A DNA stretch of 5,286 nucleotides from Methanosarcinales archaeon (GTDB taxonomy: Archaea; Halobacteriota; Syntropharchaeia; Alkanophagales; Methanospirareceae): NCBI GenBank assembly GCA_025464425.1, contig JAODGV010000108.1, positions 1 to 5,286 of the forward strand. Reading direction: 5' to 3'. Positions 1 through 5,286 of this stretch are shown one piece after another. The position numbers and the translations under genes are program-made. The notes beneath the pieces were generated by a model. It was not told the DNA's origin, did no database searches, and was given only the letters and a program-made list of their open reading frames with translations. The first letter of the stretch is position 1. Each line of letters starts with the position of its first letter.

Positions 1-1277
1 AGCCGTAGCCGCAGATGCGCTATCAACACATCATGCCTGACATCCTCATAAGAGATGAAATATTCTATACCGTCACATGCTTCATATCGCTCCACGAGCA
101 ACTGTACGCTATCTTCATCTATGACCTTACCATGCAGGTGTGCCAGACCGGCTTCACGACACCTTATGCATCTGCATTTATAGCCCAGTTCGTGCAGCCG
201 GGCTTTCACCATCTCGCGCAAATTGCTCTTCTTCACACCCGCCGCTATGAACTGCGCGGGTATATCCCGCTGTATCCGCTGTATCCGTACCCATTTCGGG
301 ATTATTCGCTTCGCATAGGCGATAATCTCAACTGCCCCATCTTCACATAACGGCTCGTATTCACCCCTTATCCAGCGCTCATACAGCTCTGTGCCACGAA
401 CCACCAGTGTGGGATATATCTTAAGGTAATCGGGCATGAACCTGTGATCGTGGAATATCCTGTCGAACATCCGCTTGTCCTCTTCTATCGAGGAGCCGGG
501 CAGACCGGGCATGATATGGAACCCGACCTTCAACCCCGAATCCCGCAGTCTCTGGTTCGCTTCCACCGTATCTCTGACCGAATGCCCGCGCTGTATCTCC
601 TTCAGTATATCATCATTCACATGCTGCACACCCAGTTCCACTTTCGTGGCACCCATCTCCAGCATACGGTCTATCTGGCACGTACGTGCATAGTCCGGTC
701 TCGTCTCAAACGTGATGCCCGTATTACGAATATCACGCCCGCGTGCGGCGCCGAACTCATCCATCGCTTCTAAACACCGCCGTACGAACCATCGCTGATA
801 GTCCAGCGGTCTCGCAGTCAGTGTGCCACCCATCAGAATCAGCTCGACTTTATCGAAATCATGACCTATCTCATCCAGTTGATGCAGTCGGACCATCACC
901 TGCCTGTATGGATCATAGTTACACTGAGCTGCACGAATAGCGGCGGGCTCCATGCCCACATAGCTCTGCGGTGATACAAACGCAGAGTCGGGTCCACCCG
1001 GACACATGATACATCGCCCGTGCGGGCATGGATACGGAGAAGTCATGACTGCGACCGGAGCAACGCCCGACGCGGTCCTCATTCGCTTACGCTTCAGCTT
1101 CTCACGCAAATCAGCACCGCCGAACCTGAGCACATCGGAATTCTTTGGTATATGTGACAGTTTATATCTCGCACTTATCTCCTTCTTCGCTCTGTTTATG
1201 CTATCCGGTTCTCTCAAATTCCTCTTCTCTACCAGTTCCGCTATTTCCCGGCATGCAAGTTCATATGCTGTCGCCAT
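1..1277 (-). CDS. elp3: Elp3-family tRNA uridine(34) acetyltransferase (radical SAM + KAT), 3'-truncated by window edge
   Basis: Elp3 uses a radical-SAM domain and an acetyl-CoA-dependent KAT domain to install a carboxymethyl-type group at C5 of wobble uridine 34 of tRNA; archaea use it as a single subunit. I translated 425 residues by hand from ATG 1277; an in-frame TAA lies four codons upstream, so the start cannot extend. Visible in order: an N-terminal basic region with RIPKN-like SHIPKN at about 42-47; the cluster CPHGRCIMCPGGP with Cys84, Cys89 and Cys92 (CX4CX2C); MGGT at 149-152; FETRPD at 190-195; VELGVQ at 213-218; MPGLPG at 256-261; QRDIP at 336-340; and CRCIRCRE with Cys368, Cys370 and Cys373, the CxCxxC zinc site joining the SAM and KAT parts. 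FISYED and LRLR near 408-425 begin the KAT domain. About 100 or more C-terminal residues, including the acetyl-CoA site, lie beyond position 1. It starts 9 bp after the PAC2 stop, so the two are probably cotranscribed. I see no frameshift. Confidence 0.96.
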   Translation of the reverse strand, partial: MATAYELACREIAELVEKRNLREPDSINRAKKEISARYKLSHIPKNSDVLRFGGADLREKLKRKRMRTASGVAPVAVMTSPYPCPHGRCIMCPGGPDSAFVSPQSYVGMEPAAIRAAQCNYDPYRQVMVRLHQLDEIGHDFDKVELILMGGTLTARPLDYQRWFVRRCLEAMDEFGAARGRDIRNTGITFETRPDYARTCQIDRMLEMGATKVELGVQHVNDDILKEIQRGHSVRDTVEANQRLRDSGLKVGFHIMPGLPGSSIEEDKRMFDRIFHDHRFMPDYLKIYPTLVVRGTELYERWIRGEYEPLCEDGAVEIIAYAKRIIPKWVRIQRIQRDIPAQFIAAGVKKSNLREMVKARLHELGYKCRCIRCREAGLAHLHGKVIDEDSVQLLVERYEACDGIEYFISYEDVRHDVLIAHLRLR

Positions 1278-1286
1278 CTTATATCG

Positions 1287-2099
1287 TTATACGTACCCCT
1301 GTGACTCTTCCCGTTCTCGTTCCCTCCTCTCTTTTGCACTCCGTTCCTCCTCCTCCCGTAGCATAGCGTCCATCAGCTCGCTCTCAGCCCTGCTCCGCGC
1401 TTCTAATATCGAAGTGTCCACTTCCAGTTTCAGTATCTCTCCCAATTTGGTGAGCAATTCAGTCGCCGCTGTGTAATCTGGATACTCAGGATCTGCCGTG
1501 TTGGAGTCTGTGGGTGCGAATAAGCATATGCTTTCTATTCCTTTCCTGTGCCCTATTGCAGCTACGAGCCCGGAGAAGCCTATAAATCGGTCCACTCTTG
1601 TTTTATTGATACCATAGCCCTTCATCTCATCCAGCAGCTTCAAGTCCGTTGCACAGCACCGCAATCCGGTCTCTATTACCTGCGCACCGAGCGAGAACAG
1701 CCTTTTTACACCCAGCTCCACCAATAAATCCGTTACCTTATCTGCAATCATGTATTGATTTACGGAACTGTAAGCTTGATAGCCATCAACAATGATGATA
1801 CACTCACCATTTTTTGGATTTAACGCATAGAACTTCACACTCGGTAGTTTCACCATACCGCCACGGTCTATTATAACACCGGCACCAGAGGGTGAAGCTA
1901 AGTAAGAGGGTCCGTAATATATTCCTGGCAGACCATAAGAGTACAATTCAAGCAATAACCGTGGTTTCAAGCGCTGTATGAGCTCTTCTATCACCATCTT
2001 ACCCACTGATCGCAGACCAGAAGCGCCAGCAATCGCTATTCGCGCCTTCAACTCCTCTTTCGTATGATAACGTACCCATATCTTCCTCGTTATACCCAT
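1287..2099 (-). CDS. PAC2-family protein (proteasome assembly chaperone-like, PbaA/PbaB relatives)
   Basis: This 270-residue soluble protein belongs to the archaeal PAC2 family, related to eukaryotic 20S proteasome assembly chaperones. Supporting segments are the N-terminal strand-turn GASGLRSVGK (25-34), a GYQAYSS loop (106-112), the helix/strand IADKVTDLLVELGVKRLF followed by LGAQ (137-140), and the second-half motif FSGLVAAIGHRKGIESICLFAP (about 175-196) with a conserved-looking acidic/Pro stretch after it. Residues about 231-266 form a highly charged Glu/Arg helix, likely a coiled coil. The chain ends in Gly-Tyr-Val, close to but not matching the HbYX (hydrophobic-Tyr-X) tail with which proteasome activators and PbaB dock on the alpha ring. 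The start at 2099 is fixed by an in-frame TAA shortly upstream. It is the first gene of the minus-strand unit and is divergent from rnp3. The family call is strong; an actual role in proteasome assembly or activation is inferred, since many archaeal paralogues are uncharacterised. Confidence 0.88.
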   Translation of the reverse strand: MGITRKIWVRYHTKEELKARIAIAGASGLRSVGKMVIEELIQRLKPRLLLELYSYGLPGIYYGPSYLASPSGAGVIIDRGGMVKLPSVKFYALNPKNGECIIIVDGYQAYSSVNQYMIADKVTDLLVELGVKRLFSLGAQVIETGLRCCATDLKLLDEMKGYGINKTRVDRFIGFSGLVAAIGHRKGIESICLFAPTDSNTADPEYPDYTAATELLTKLGEILKLEVDTSILEARSRAESELMDAMLREEEERSAKERREREREESQGYV

Positions 2100-2130
2100 G
2101 TTTTTTTATCTCATCTCAAATTCAAAAAAA

Positions 2131-2140
2131 CTTTTTAGAA
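2131..2140 (-). promoter_or_regulatory. Possible TATA-like element for the PAC2-elp3 unit
   Basis: Read on the minus strand, the AT-rich stretch TTCTAAAAAG lies about 32-40 nt before the PAC2 ATG, followed by a T-run. It could place a transcription start a few nt before the gene. The match to the archaeal TATA consensus is poor, and the whole 83-bp gap is AT-rich, so this is only a candidate. Confidence 0.25.
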
Positions 2141-2152
2141 CCACTGGCAGAT

Positions 2153-2165
2153 AAAAATAAATATC
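2153..2165 (+). promoter_or_regulatory. Candidate TATA box for the RNase P operon
   Basis: The stretch AAAAATAAATATC is centred about 24 nt before the rnp3 ATG. An archaeal TATA box normally sits about 25-27 nt before the transcript start, so transcription would begin at or very near the start codon, giving a leaderless mRNA. No Shine-Dalgarno-like sequence is seen before ATG 2183, which agrees. Placement rests on spacing and AT-richness only. Confidence 0.42.
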
Positions 2166-2182
2166 ACGTGTATTATTAACAG

Positions 2183-2836
2183 ATGCCAGATTTCTTCTTG
2201 CTCACCGTTCATCAGGACACGGAAATACCGGTAGATGAGATGCTCCGTGCTGCTCATAGATTCGGATATAAGGGCATCGGCATATGCAGTGAGCACGCAG
2301 AGCCGTCTCATGAACCTGACATCTACCGTGGCGTTGAGATAAGAACAGACTCAGTATCGGAATTGAGACGTAAGTTACGTCGTTACTGGTCTGAGGTGCC
2401 GCTGCTGGTGGTTCGTGGCGGTGATGAGAAACTGAATATGGCTGCGGTTAAGGACTATCGGGTGGACGTACTGACGAATCCGTGCGGTGAGGACTGGCGT
2501 GTCGAGCTGAAGCCACAGATGCTGGAATTCGCAGCCAGGAACGGCATTGCTATTGAGTTCAATCTGAGTGGAATAATAGGTAGCAGGCGTGGCGAACGGG
2601 CACATATCCTGAGACAGATGCATGAGAGCCTGAAACAGATGAGGAGATACGGCGTGATGCCGCTGTTAGCCACTGATGTCCGTTCGATTTATGATCTGAG
2701 AGCGCCCAGGGAGATGATTGCTATTGCTGCATTATATGGTATGGAACGAGAAGAAGCAATACGAGCTTTGAGTGAGATCCCCGCTGGTATACTGACGAGG
2801 CGATGGAAGAGGGGTATGGAAGTGGAGCGATTATGA
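2183..2836 (+). CDS. rnp3: Ribonuclease P protein component 3 (Rpp30/Rnp3)
   Basis: This is an archaeal RNase P protein of the Rpp30 family, which has a TIM-barrel (PHP-like) fold without catalytic activity of its own. With Pop5 it forms a complex that supports the catalytic RNA in removing 5' leaders from pre-tRNA. The 217 residues are a usual family length. Visible signatures: an N-terminal strand followed by VDEMLRAAHRFGYKGIGI (17-34); VEIRTDSVSELRRKLRRY (51-68); VVRGGDEKLNMAA (76-88) leading to DVLTNP (95-100); IAIEFNLSGII (122-132); and the C-terminal hallmark LLATDVRSIYDLRAPREM (161-178), close to the family's S-x-x-DLR-P-REL block. The PHP His-x-His metal motif expected near residues 6-10 is absent (LLTVH), as is normal for Rpp30. 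It is first in a two-gene operon; its TGA is directly followed by the rnp2 ATG. Confidence 0.93.
   Translation: MPDFFLLTVHQDTEIPVDEMLRAAHRFGYKGIGICSEHAEPSHEPDIYRGVEIRTDSVSELRRKLRRYWSEVPLLVVRGGDEKLNMAAVKDYRVDVLTNPCGEDWRVELKPQMLEFAARNGIAIEFNLSGIIGSRRGERAHILRQMHESLKQMRRYGVMPLLATDVRSIYDLRAPREMIAIAALYGMEREEAIRALSEIPAGILTRRWKRGMEVERL
2824..2827 (+). promoter_or_regulatory. Shine-Dalgarno-like GGAG for rnp2
   Basis: GGAG within the last codons of rnp3 lies 9 nt before ATG 2837 and 12 nt before the adjacent ATG 2840. The spacing slightly favours the first Met. It suggests internal ribosome entry or reinitiation for the second gene, unlike the apparently leaderless rnp3. Confidence 0.5.
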
Positions 2837-3172
2837 ATGATGCGTGAGAAGAGGCGTTATATACTGTTCGAGGTGATAAGCGAGGTAAAGGTGGATAAGC
2901 GCAGGCTGCAAAACGCTATATGGGATTCCTTTTATTCGCTATACGGTGATACAGGCGCAAGCAGGAGCAGGTTATGGCTGGTATGCTACGATTCTGGTAT
3001 CGGACTCCTTAAATGCTCACATAGAATGGTTGAGGAAGTGAGAGCGGCATTAGCCTGTATACACTCGATTAACGGTATGCGAGTAGCTATCAGAGTGATT
3101 CGCGTCTCAGGTACAATAAGAGGAGCATTGAAGGGCTATTCTGGAGTACTGCCACGCAACATCTCCAGATAA
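2837..3172 (+). CDS. rnp2: Ribonuclease P protein component 2 (Pop5/Rnp2)
   Basis: Pop5 pairs with Rpp30 and helps the RNase P RNA reach its active form. The 111 residues show the family pattern: basic N-terminus with RRYILFEV (6-13), the first RRM-like strand; a helix LQNAIWDSFYSLYGDTGAS (24-42); strands LWLVCYDSGIGLLKCSH (46-62); helix MVEEVRAALACIHSI (64-78); and the terminal block VIRVSGTIRGALK (87-99). Two consecutive ATGs open the frame; the first abuts the rnp3 stop with no gap. The core ends near Lys99. The last 12 residues, from Gly100, look like an add-on and are encoded entirely in the 37-bp tail-to-tail overlap with the convergent protease gene. Translation is probably coupled to rnp3, keeping the two partners in step. 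Confidence 0.93.
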   Translation: MMREKRRYILFEVISEVKVDKRRLQNAIWDSFYSLYGDTGASRSRLWLVCYDSGIGLLKCSHRMVEEVRAALACIHSINGMRVAIRVIRVSGTIRGALKGYSGVLPRNISR

Positions 3173-4302
3173 AAGGACAGGTCCTTTCTTGTTACTATAC
3201 CTATGAGCTCGCCACCCGCACCTTCAATAACAGCAAGTATGCCCTTTCTGTCACGTAACATCCGCTTCAACGCCTCAGATGCCGGTGCGTCTCCCGGTAG
3301 AGCATCAACCGGATCATACTGGATCATCACATCCGAAACACGCATCACATCTCGCTGTAAAATGGGTATCTTCTTCACACTCTCCAGTGTGATGAAACCT
3401 CTCAAGTTGCCATTTGCATCAACAACCGCATATTCGGTGGTCTTATTCACAAGCATTGCATTCACCAGCTCTGTGAGTGTTATATTCTCCGGCACGGTCG
3501 TACCTTCGGTCCTCATCACGTTCCTTACCTTTACACCATCGAGTAAGGCGAAAGTGGCTGTCGCCCGCTCCTCCTCCGCAGCAGCCATGAACAGGAATAT
3601 AGCCAGTAGAGGCAGCCAGAAGTTCATTTCCCATCTGCCGGTCAGGATAAACGAGAAAGGGTCACGTGTGAAGCCCAGTATGACAAGTATAAACGCAAAT
3701 ATCTTGCCTATCAGCGCTGCACGTCTCGTTGCCTTTAAAAACGACATCCGGCTCGCGAGGAGTGCTCTCAATATACGACCACCATCCATCGGAAACGCCG
3801 GTAATAAGTTGAACGCCGCGAGCATGACATTAAAAATTCCTATGGTCATCACGAGTATCGCGATCGGGCGGTATATTGACAGGGTTCTCAGCGCCATGTA
3901 GACTGACAATAGCAGACCACCCAGAGCTAAACTCATTAAAGGACCCGCAATTGCTATTCGCCACTCCTTCGCAGGGTTACGTGGTATATCCTCCATCATC
4001 GCCAGCCCGCCGAAGAAGAAGAGTGTGATGCTATGTATCTTCGTCCCGAACCGCATTGCCACTATTGAATGCGCCAGCTCGTGCAGCAACAGTGTGAAGA
4101 AGAATAGAATAGCGGCGATAAAAGATAGCGAATAGCGCACGAGCGGACTCAATTCCAGACCACCGAGTCCAAGTGGAATTCGAGTCTGAGCTGGCTCCCA
4201 GCTGGCAAAGGTGAAGATGATCGCGAAGAATATGAAGAGGAATGTGAAATGCAGCCTTATAGGAATACCAAAAAATTTACCCACCTGAATGGACGTTTGC
4301 AT
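3136..4302 (-). CDS. Site-2 protease (M50 family) intramembrane zinc metalloprotease with two C-terminal CBS domains
   Basis: This 388-residue membrane protease would cleave transmembrane segments of regulatory or other membrane proteins inside the bilayer; its substrate is unknown. The zinc site is HELAH at 74-78 in a hydrophobic helix, with Glu75 as the catalytic base; the third ligand is Asp173 in NLLPAFPMDGGR (165-176). Hydrophobic segments lie near 17-34, 57-82, 116-137, 145-170, 196-211 and 228-242, about six membrane passes as in the archaeal S2P group. Two CBS domains follow: about 258-315 (VRNVM, YAVVD, GFITLESV) and about 318-382 (VSDVM, ILAVIEG, GIVTRKDL). CBS pairs in this family are thought to bind adenine nucleotides and gate activity; that is family knowledge, not seen here. 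The start at 4302 is 27 nt from a strong TATA box, suggesting a leaderless transcript. The 3' end overlaps rnp2 antisense by 37 bp. The M50-CBS call is near certain; the physiological role is not. Confidence 0.95.
   Translation of the reverse strand: MQTSIQVGKFFGIPIRLHFTFLFIFFAIIFTFASWEPAQTRIPLGLGGLELSPLVRYSLSFIAAILFFFTLLLHELAHSIVAMRFGTKIHSITLFFFGGLAMMEDIPRNPAKEWRIAIAGPLMSLALGGLLLSVYMALRTLSIYRPIAILVMTIGIFNVMLAAFNLLPAFPMDGGRILRALLASRMSFLKATRRAALIGKIFAFILVILGFTRDPFSFILTGRWEMNFWLPLLAIFLFMAAAEEERATATFALLDGVKVRNVMRTEGTTVPENITLTELVNAMLVNKTTEYAVVDANGNLRGFITLESVKKIPILQRDVMRVSDVMIQYDPVDALPGDAPASEALKRMLRDRKGILAVIEGAGGELIGIVTRKDLSFYLEMLRGSTPE
3172..3187 (+). terminator. Perfect inverted repeat just after the rnp2 stop, possible 3'-end hairpin
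   Basis: AAAGGAC and GTCCTTT form a 7-bp perfect inverted repeat around a 2-nt AG centre, overlapping the last base of the rnp2 stop and followed by CTT. It could fold at the 3' end of the RNase P operon mRNA. It is also coding sequence for the C-terminus of the convergent protease (Lys-Asp-Leu-Ser-Phe region), so it may be coincidental. No strong T-run follows, which weakens a terminator reading. Confidence 0.3.
4146..4186. repeat. Imperfect inverted repeat (12-bp stem, one bulge) inside the protease gene
   Basis: GACTCAATTCCA (4146-4157) pairs with TGGAATTCGAGTC (4174-4186) over 12 base pairs with a single bulged C at 4181 and a 16-nt loop. The loop holds GAGTCC (4165-4170), which can instead pair with GGACTC at 4145-4150, giving a competing fold. 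In the protease mRNA it lies about 116-157 nt after the start codon and encodes the loop between membrane segments 1 and 2. Function, if any, is unknown. Confidence 0.6.
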
Positions 4303-4323
4303 CTTTTCTATCCCTGAGTGTCT

Positions 4324-4334
4324 ATTTATATATA
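4324..4334. promoter_or_regulatory. Near-symmetric TATA box shared by the divergent protease and PRC-barrel genes
   Basis: ATTTATATATA fits the archaeal TATA consensus read on either strand (TTTATATATA on plus, TATATATAAA on minus). Its centre, near 4329, is about 27 nt from the protease ATG (4302) and 29 nt from the PRC-barrel ATG (4358), the spacing expected for leaderless transcripts both ways. A purine-rich GAGGAG directly upstream on the minus strand could act as a BRE and favours the protease; the plus-strand upstream flank is not BRE-like. No other good TATA box is seen in the 55-bp gap, and neither start has a clear Shine-Dalgarno sequence. Confidence 0.6.
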
Positions 4335-4357
4335 CTCCTCATTCTTAAAATACTATT

Positions 4358-4645
4358 ATGGAGATGGAATTATCCTCACTATACGGACAGGACATATACA
4401 CGGATAGGGGTGTATACGTGGGTAAGATAGAGGATGTGAATGTAGACATAAAAAATAGGCGGATAGCAGGGCTGGTAGTGAAGAATATAAACCCCAGTGC
4501 GTTTGATGTGGGTAATCGGAAAGGCATCATCATTCCGTATCGGTGGGTACTGGCGATCGGGGATATAGTGCTGATAAAGCATGTGAAGCAGCGAGGCGGC
4601 AAGAAGGGTAAGGAGAGCGGTGAAGAATCGGGTGAGAAGGCATAG
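4358..4645 (+). CDS. Small archaeal PRC-barrel domain protein
   Basis: This 95-residue protein is one PRC-barrel domain (about residues 5-78) plus a hydrophilic tail rich in Lys, Gly and Glu (79-95). Diagnostic segments are LSSLYGQDIYTDRGVYVGKIEDV (5-27), with the Gly before the third strand; VDIKNRRIAGLVVK (29-42); and IIIPYRWVLAIGDIVLIKHV (57-76), where IPYRWV-AIGDIVLI is typical of archaeal members. PRC barrels are small beta-barrels that mediate protein or RNA contacts. Related haloarchaeal proteins (CdpB type) work with SepF in cell division, but whether this one does so cannot be told from sequence. There is no signal peptide or membrane segment. Start 4358 is chosen over the Met two codons later from TATA spacing. 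It is the first gene of a pair with the Thg1-family gene, 6 bp apart. Confidence 0.85.
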   Translation: MEMELSSLYGQDIYTDRGVYVGKIEDVNVDIKNRRIAGLVVKNINPSAFDVGNRKGIIIPYRWVLAIGDIVLIKHVKQRGGKKGKESGEESGEKA

Positions 4646-4651
4646 TTATTG

Positions 4652-5286
4652 ATGAAGCCCGGTAACCAGAAGTGGTACGATAAAGAGCAGGAGCTATACG
4701 CAGGAATAAGAGCAAATGCACCTTTAATCGTGCGTGCAGATGGCAGGAACTTCAAACGTGTATTACGCAGGCATGGGTTCCAGAAACCGTACGATGAAGA
4801 CTTTGCACGGGGCATGGTGAATGCTACGGAACTTCTCTTTGAAAAGAGTGGATTTAACCCCGTTCTTGGATATGTATTCTCAGATGAAATAAGTCTTTAT
4901 TTCAGGTCTGTACCATTCAGGGGCAGGGTGGAGAAGCTCGATTCTATAATCGCCAGTTTCATCGCCAGTGCTCTCACTATCGTTCTGGATTTCAAAGAAC
5001 CCATTGCGTTTGACGCACGTGTAATCCCTGTCTGTGGTGCGGAAGAGGTGATAGCGTATCTGGCACAGAGGCAGGCGGAAGCGTGGCGTAATCACATCAA
5101 TGCTTATGGCTATTACGGGCTGATAGAGCGTGGATTGAGTGCAAGTGATGCGGAGAAGCGGTTGAGGGGCATGAAAGCGGAAGAAGTGCATGAACTGCTA
5201 TTTCGGATGGGTATAAATCTGAATGATACGCCGGCATGGCAGAGGCGGGGTGTAATGGTCGTCAGGCAGGCATACGAGAAGGAGGG
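4652..5286 (+). CDS. thg1: Thg1-family tRNA(His) guanylyltransferase / 3'-5' polymerase, 3'-truncated by window edge
   Basis: Thg1 enzymes add nucleotides in the 3'-to-5' direction at tRNA 5' ends: eukaryotic Thg1 adds G-1 to tRNA(His), while archaeal and bacterial Thg1-like proteins also repair truncated 5' ends using the opposite strand as template. I translated 211 residues by hand, open to the window edge. Palm-domain metal ligands are visible: Asp30 in VRADGRNFK (27-35) and Asp78-Glu79 in FSDEISLYF (76-84). The family's downstream block is clear: YLAQRQAEAWRNHINAYGYY (136-155), matching the RQ-D--RN--N signature, then HELLFRMGINLNDTPAWQRRG (180-200). The gene starts 6 bp after the PRC-barrel stop and is likely cotranscribed; a weak GGTGA lies 16 nt before ATG 4652. 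A few dozen C-terminal residues are probably missing. No in-frame TAG occurs in the visible part, unlike the Methanosarcina homologue with a pyrrolysine codon. G-1 addition versus 5'-end repair cannot be decided here. Confidence 0.92.
   Translation, partial: MKPGNQKWYDKEQELYAGIRANAPLIVRADGRNFKRVLRRHGFQKPYDEDFARGMVNATELLFEKSGFNPVLGYVFSDEISLYFRSVPFRGRVEKLDSIIASFIASALTIVLDFKEPIAFDARVIPVCGAEEVIAYLAQRQAEAWRNHINAYGYYGLIERGLSASDAEKRLRGMKAEEVHELLFRMGINLNDTPAWQRRGVMVVRQAYEKE

Noticed and set aside
269..286. Tandem duplication of a 9-bp unit (GCTGTATCC twice) in elp3
   Set aside because: It encodes Ile-Gln-Arg twice, but the Elp3 family has the same spacing here (compare VYRVQRDIP in yeast), so it is not an insertion or an expanding repeat.
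1310..1370. Pyrimidine-rich plus-strand tract that could suggest a low-complexity or regulatory element
   Set aside because: It is the complement of the Glu/Arg codons of the charged C-terminal helix of the PAC2 protein and is explained by coding.
1006..1476. A 156-codon plus-strand open frame rich in Ser and Leu
   Set aside because: It runs antisense across the elp3 start and the charged tail of the PAC2 gene, both strongly supported; the Ser richness is the complement of Arg/Glu codons.
2183..2260. Possible catalytic PHP-type phosphoesterase because of the PHP-like fold
   Set aside because: The N-terminal His-x-His metal motif is missing and the C-terminal DLRAPRE block is the Rpp30 signature.
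3203..3901. A 232-codon open frame on the plus strand opposite the protease gene
   Set aside because: Its Ser/Thr/Ile-rich translation matches no family I recognise and lies wholly antisense to an intact M50-CBS gene with all catalytic motifs; it is a shadow of that gene's codon bias.
4345..4815. A 156-codon minus-strand open frame opposite the PRC-barrel and thg1 genes
   Set aside because: It is antisense to two recognisable genes, has no family-like motifs and would remove the promoter gap; treated as a shadow.

Overview
This window looks like chromosomal DNA from an archaeon, probably a euryarchaeon of the methanogen/ANME-like branch; the lineage is an inference. It carries archaeal RNase P proteins (Rpp30 and Pop5), an archaeal-type Elp3 with the short CX4CX2C radical-SAM motif, a PAC2-family proteasome-assembly-like protein, an S2P/M50-CBS intramembrane protease, an archaeal PRC-barrel protein and a Thg1-family tRNA(His) guanylyltransferase. 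Short AT-rich TATA-like boxes lie about 25-30 nt before several start codons, which fits archaeal, often leaderless, transcription. Arg is often AGG/AGA and Ile often ATA.

Layout: (1) Minus-strand pair 1-2099: a PAC2-family gene followed after 9 bp by elp3, whose C-terminal acetyltransferase part runs off the left edge. (2) Divergent AT-rich promoter gap 2100-2182. (3) Plus-strand RNase P operon 2183-3172: rnp3 (Rpp30) and rnp2 (Pop5), with the rnp2 ATG directly after the rnp3 stop. (4) A minus-strand site-2 protease gene 3136-4302, convergent with rnp2 and overlapping its 3' end by 37 bp. (5) A 55-bp divergent gap 4303-4357 holding one nearly symmetric TATA box roughly equidistant from both flanking start codons. 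(6) Plus-strand pair 4358-5286: a PRC-barrel gene and, 6 bp later, a Thg1-family gene cut by the right edge.

Four of the seven genes act on tRNA: Elp3 on the wobble uridine, the two RNase P proteins on 5'-leader removal, and Thg1 on nucleotide addition at the 5' end. The other three concern protein quality control or the envelope: PAC2, the intramembrane protease and the PRC-barrel protein. All seven are recognisable core-type genes. I see no mobile element, CRISPR array, tRNA or rRNA gene, and no convincing wholly new system. The points most worth a second look are the shared TATA box, the overprinted tail of rnp2, the near-HbYX tail of the PAC2 protein, a strong hairpin inside the protease gene, and RNase P genes without the proteasome/exosome genes that often follow them in archaea.
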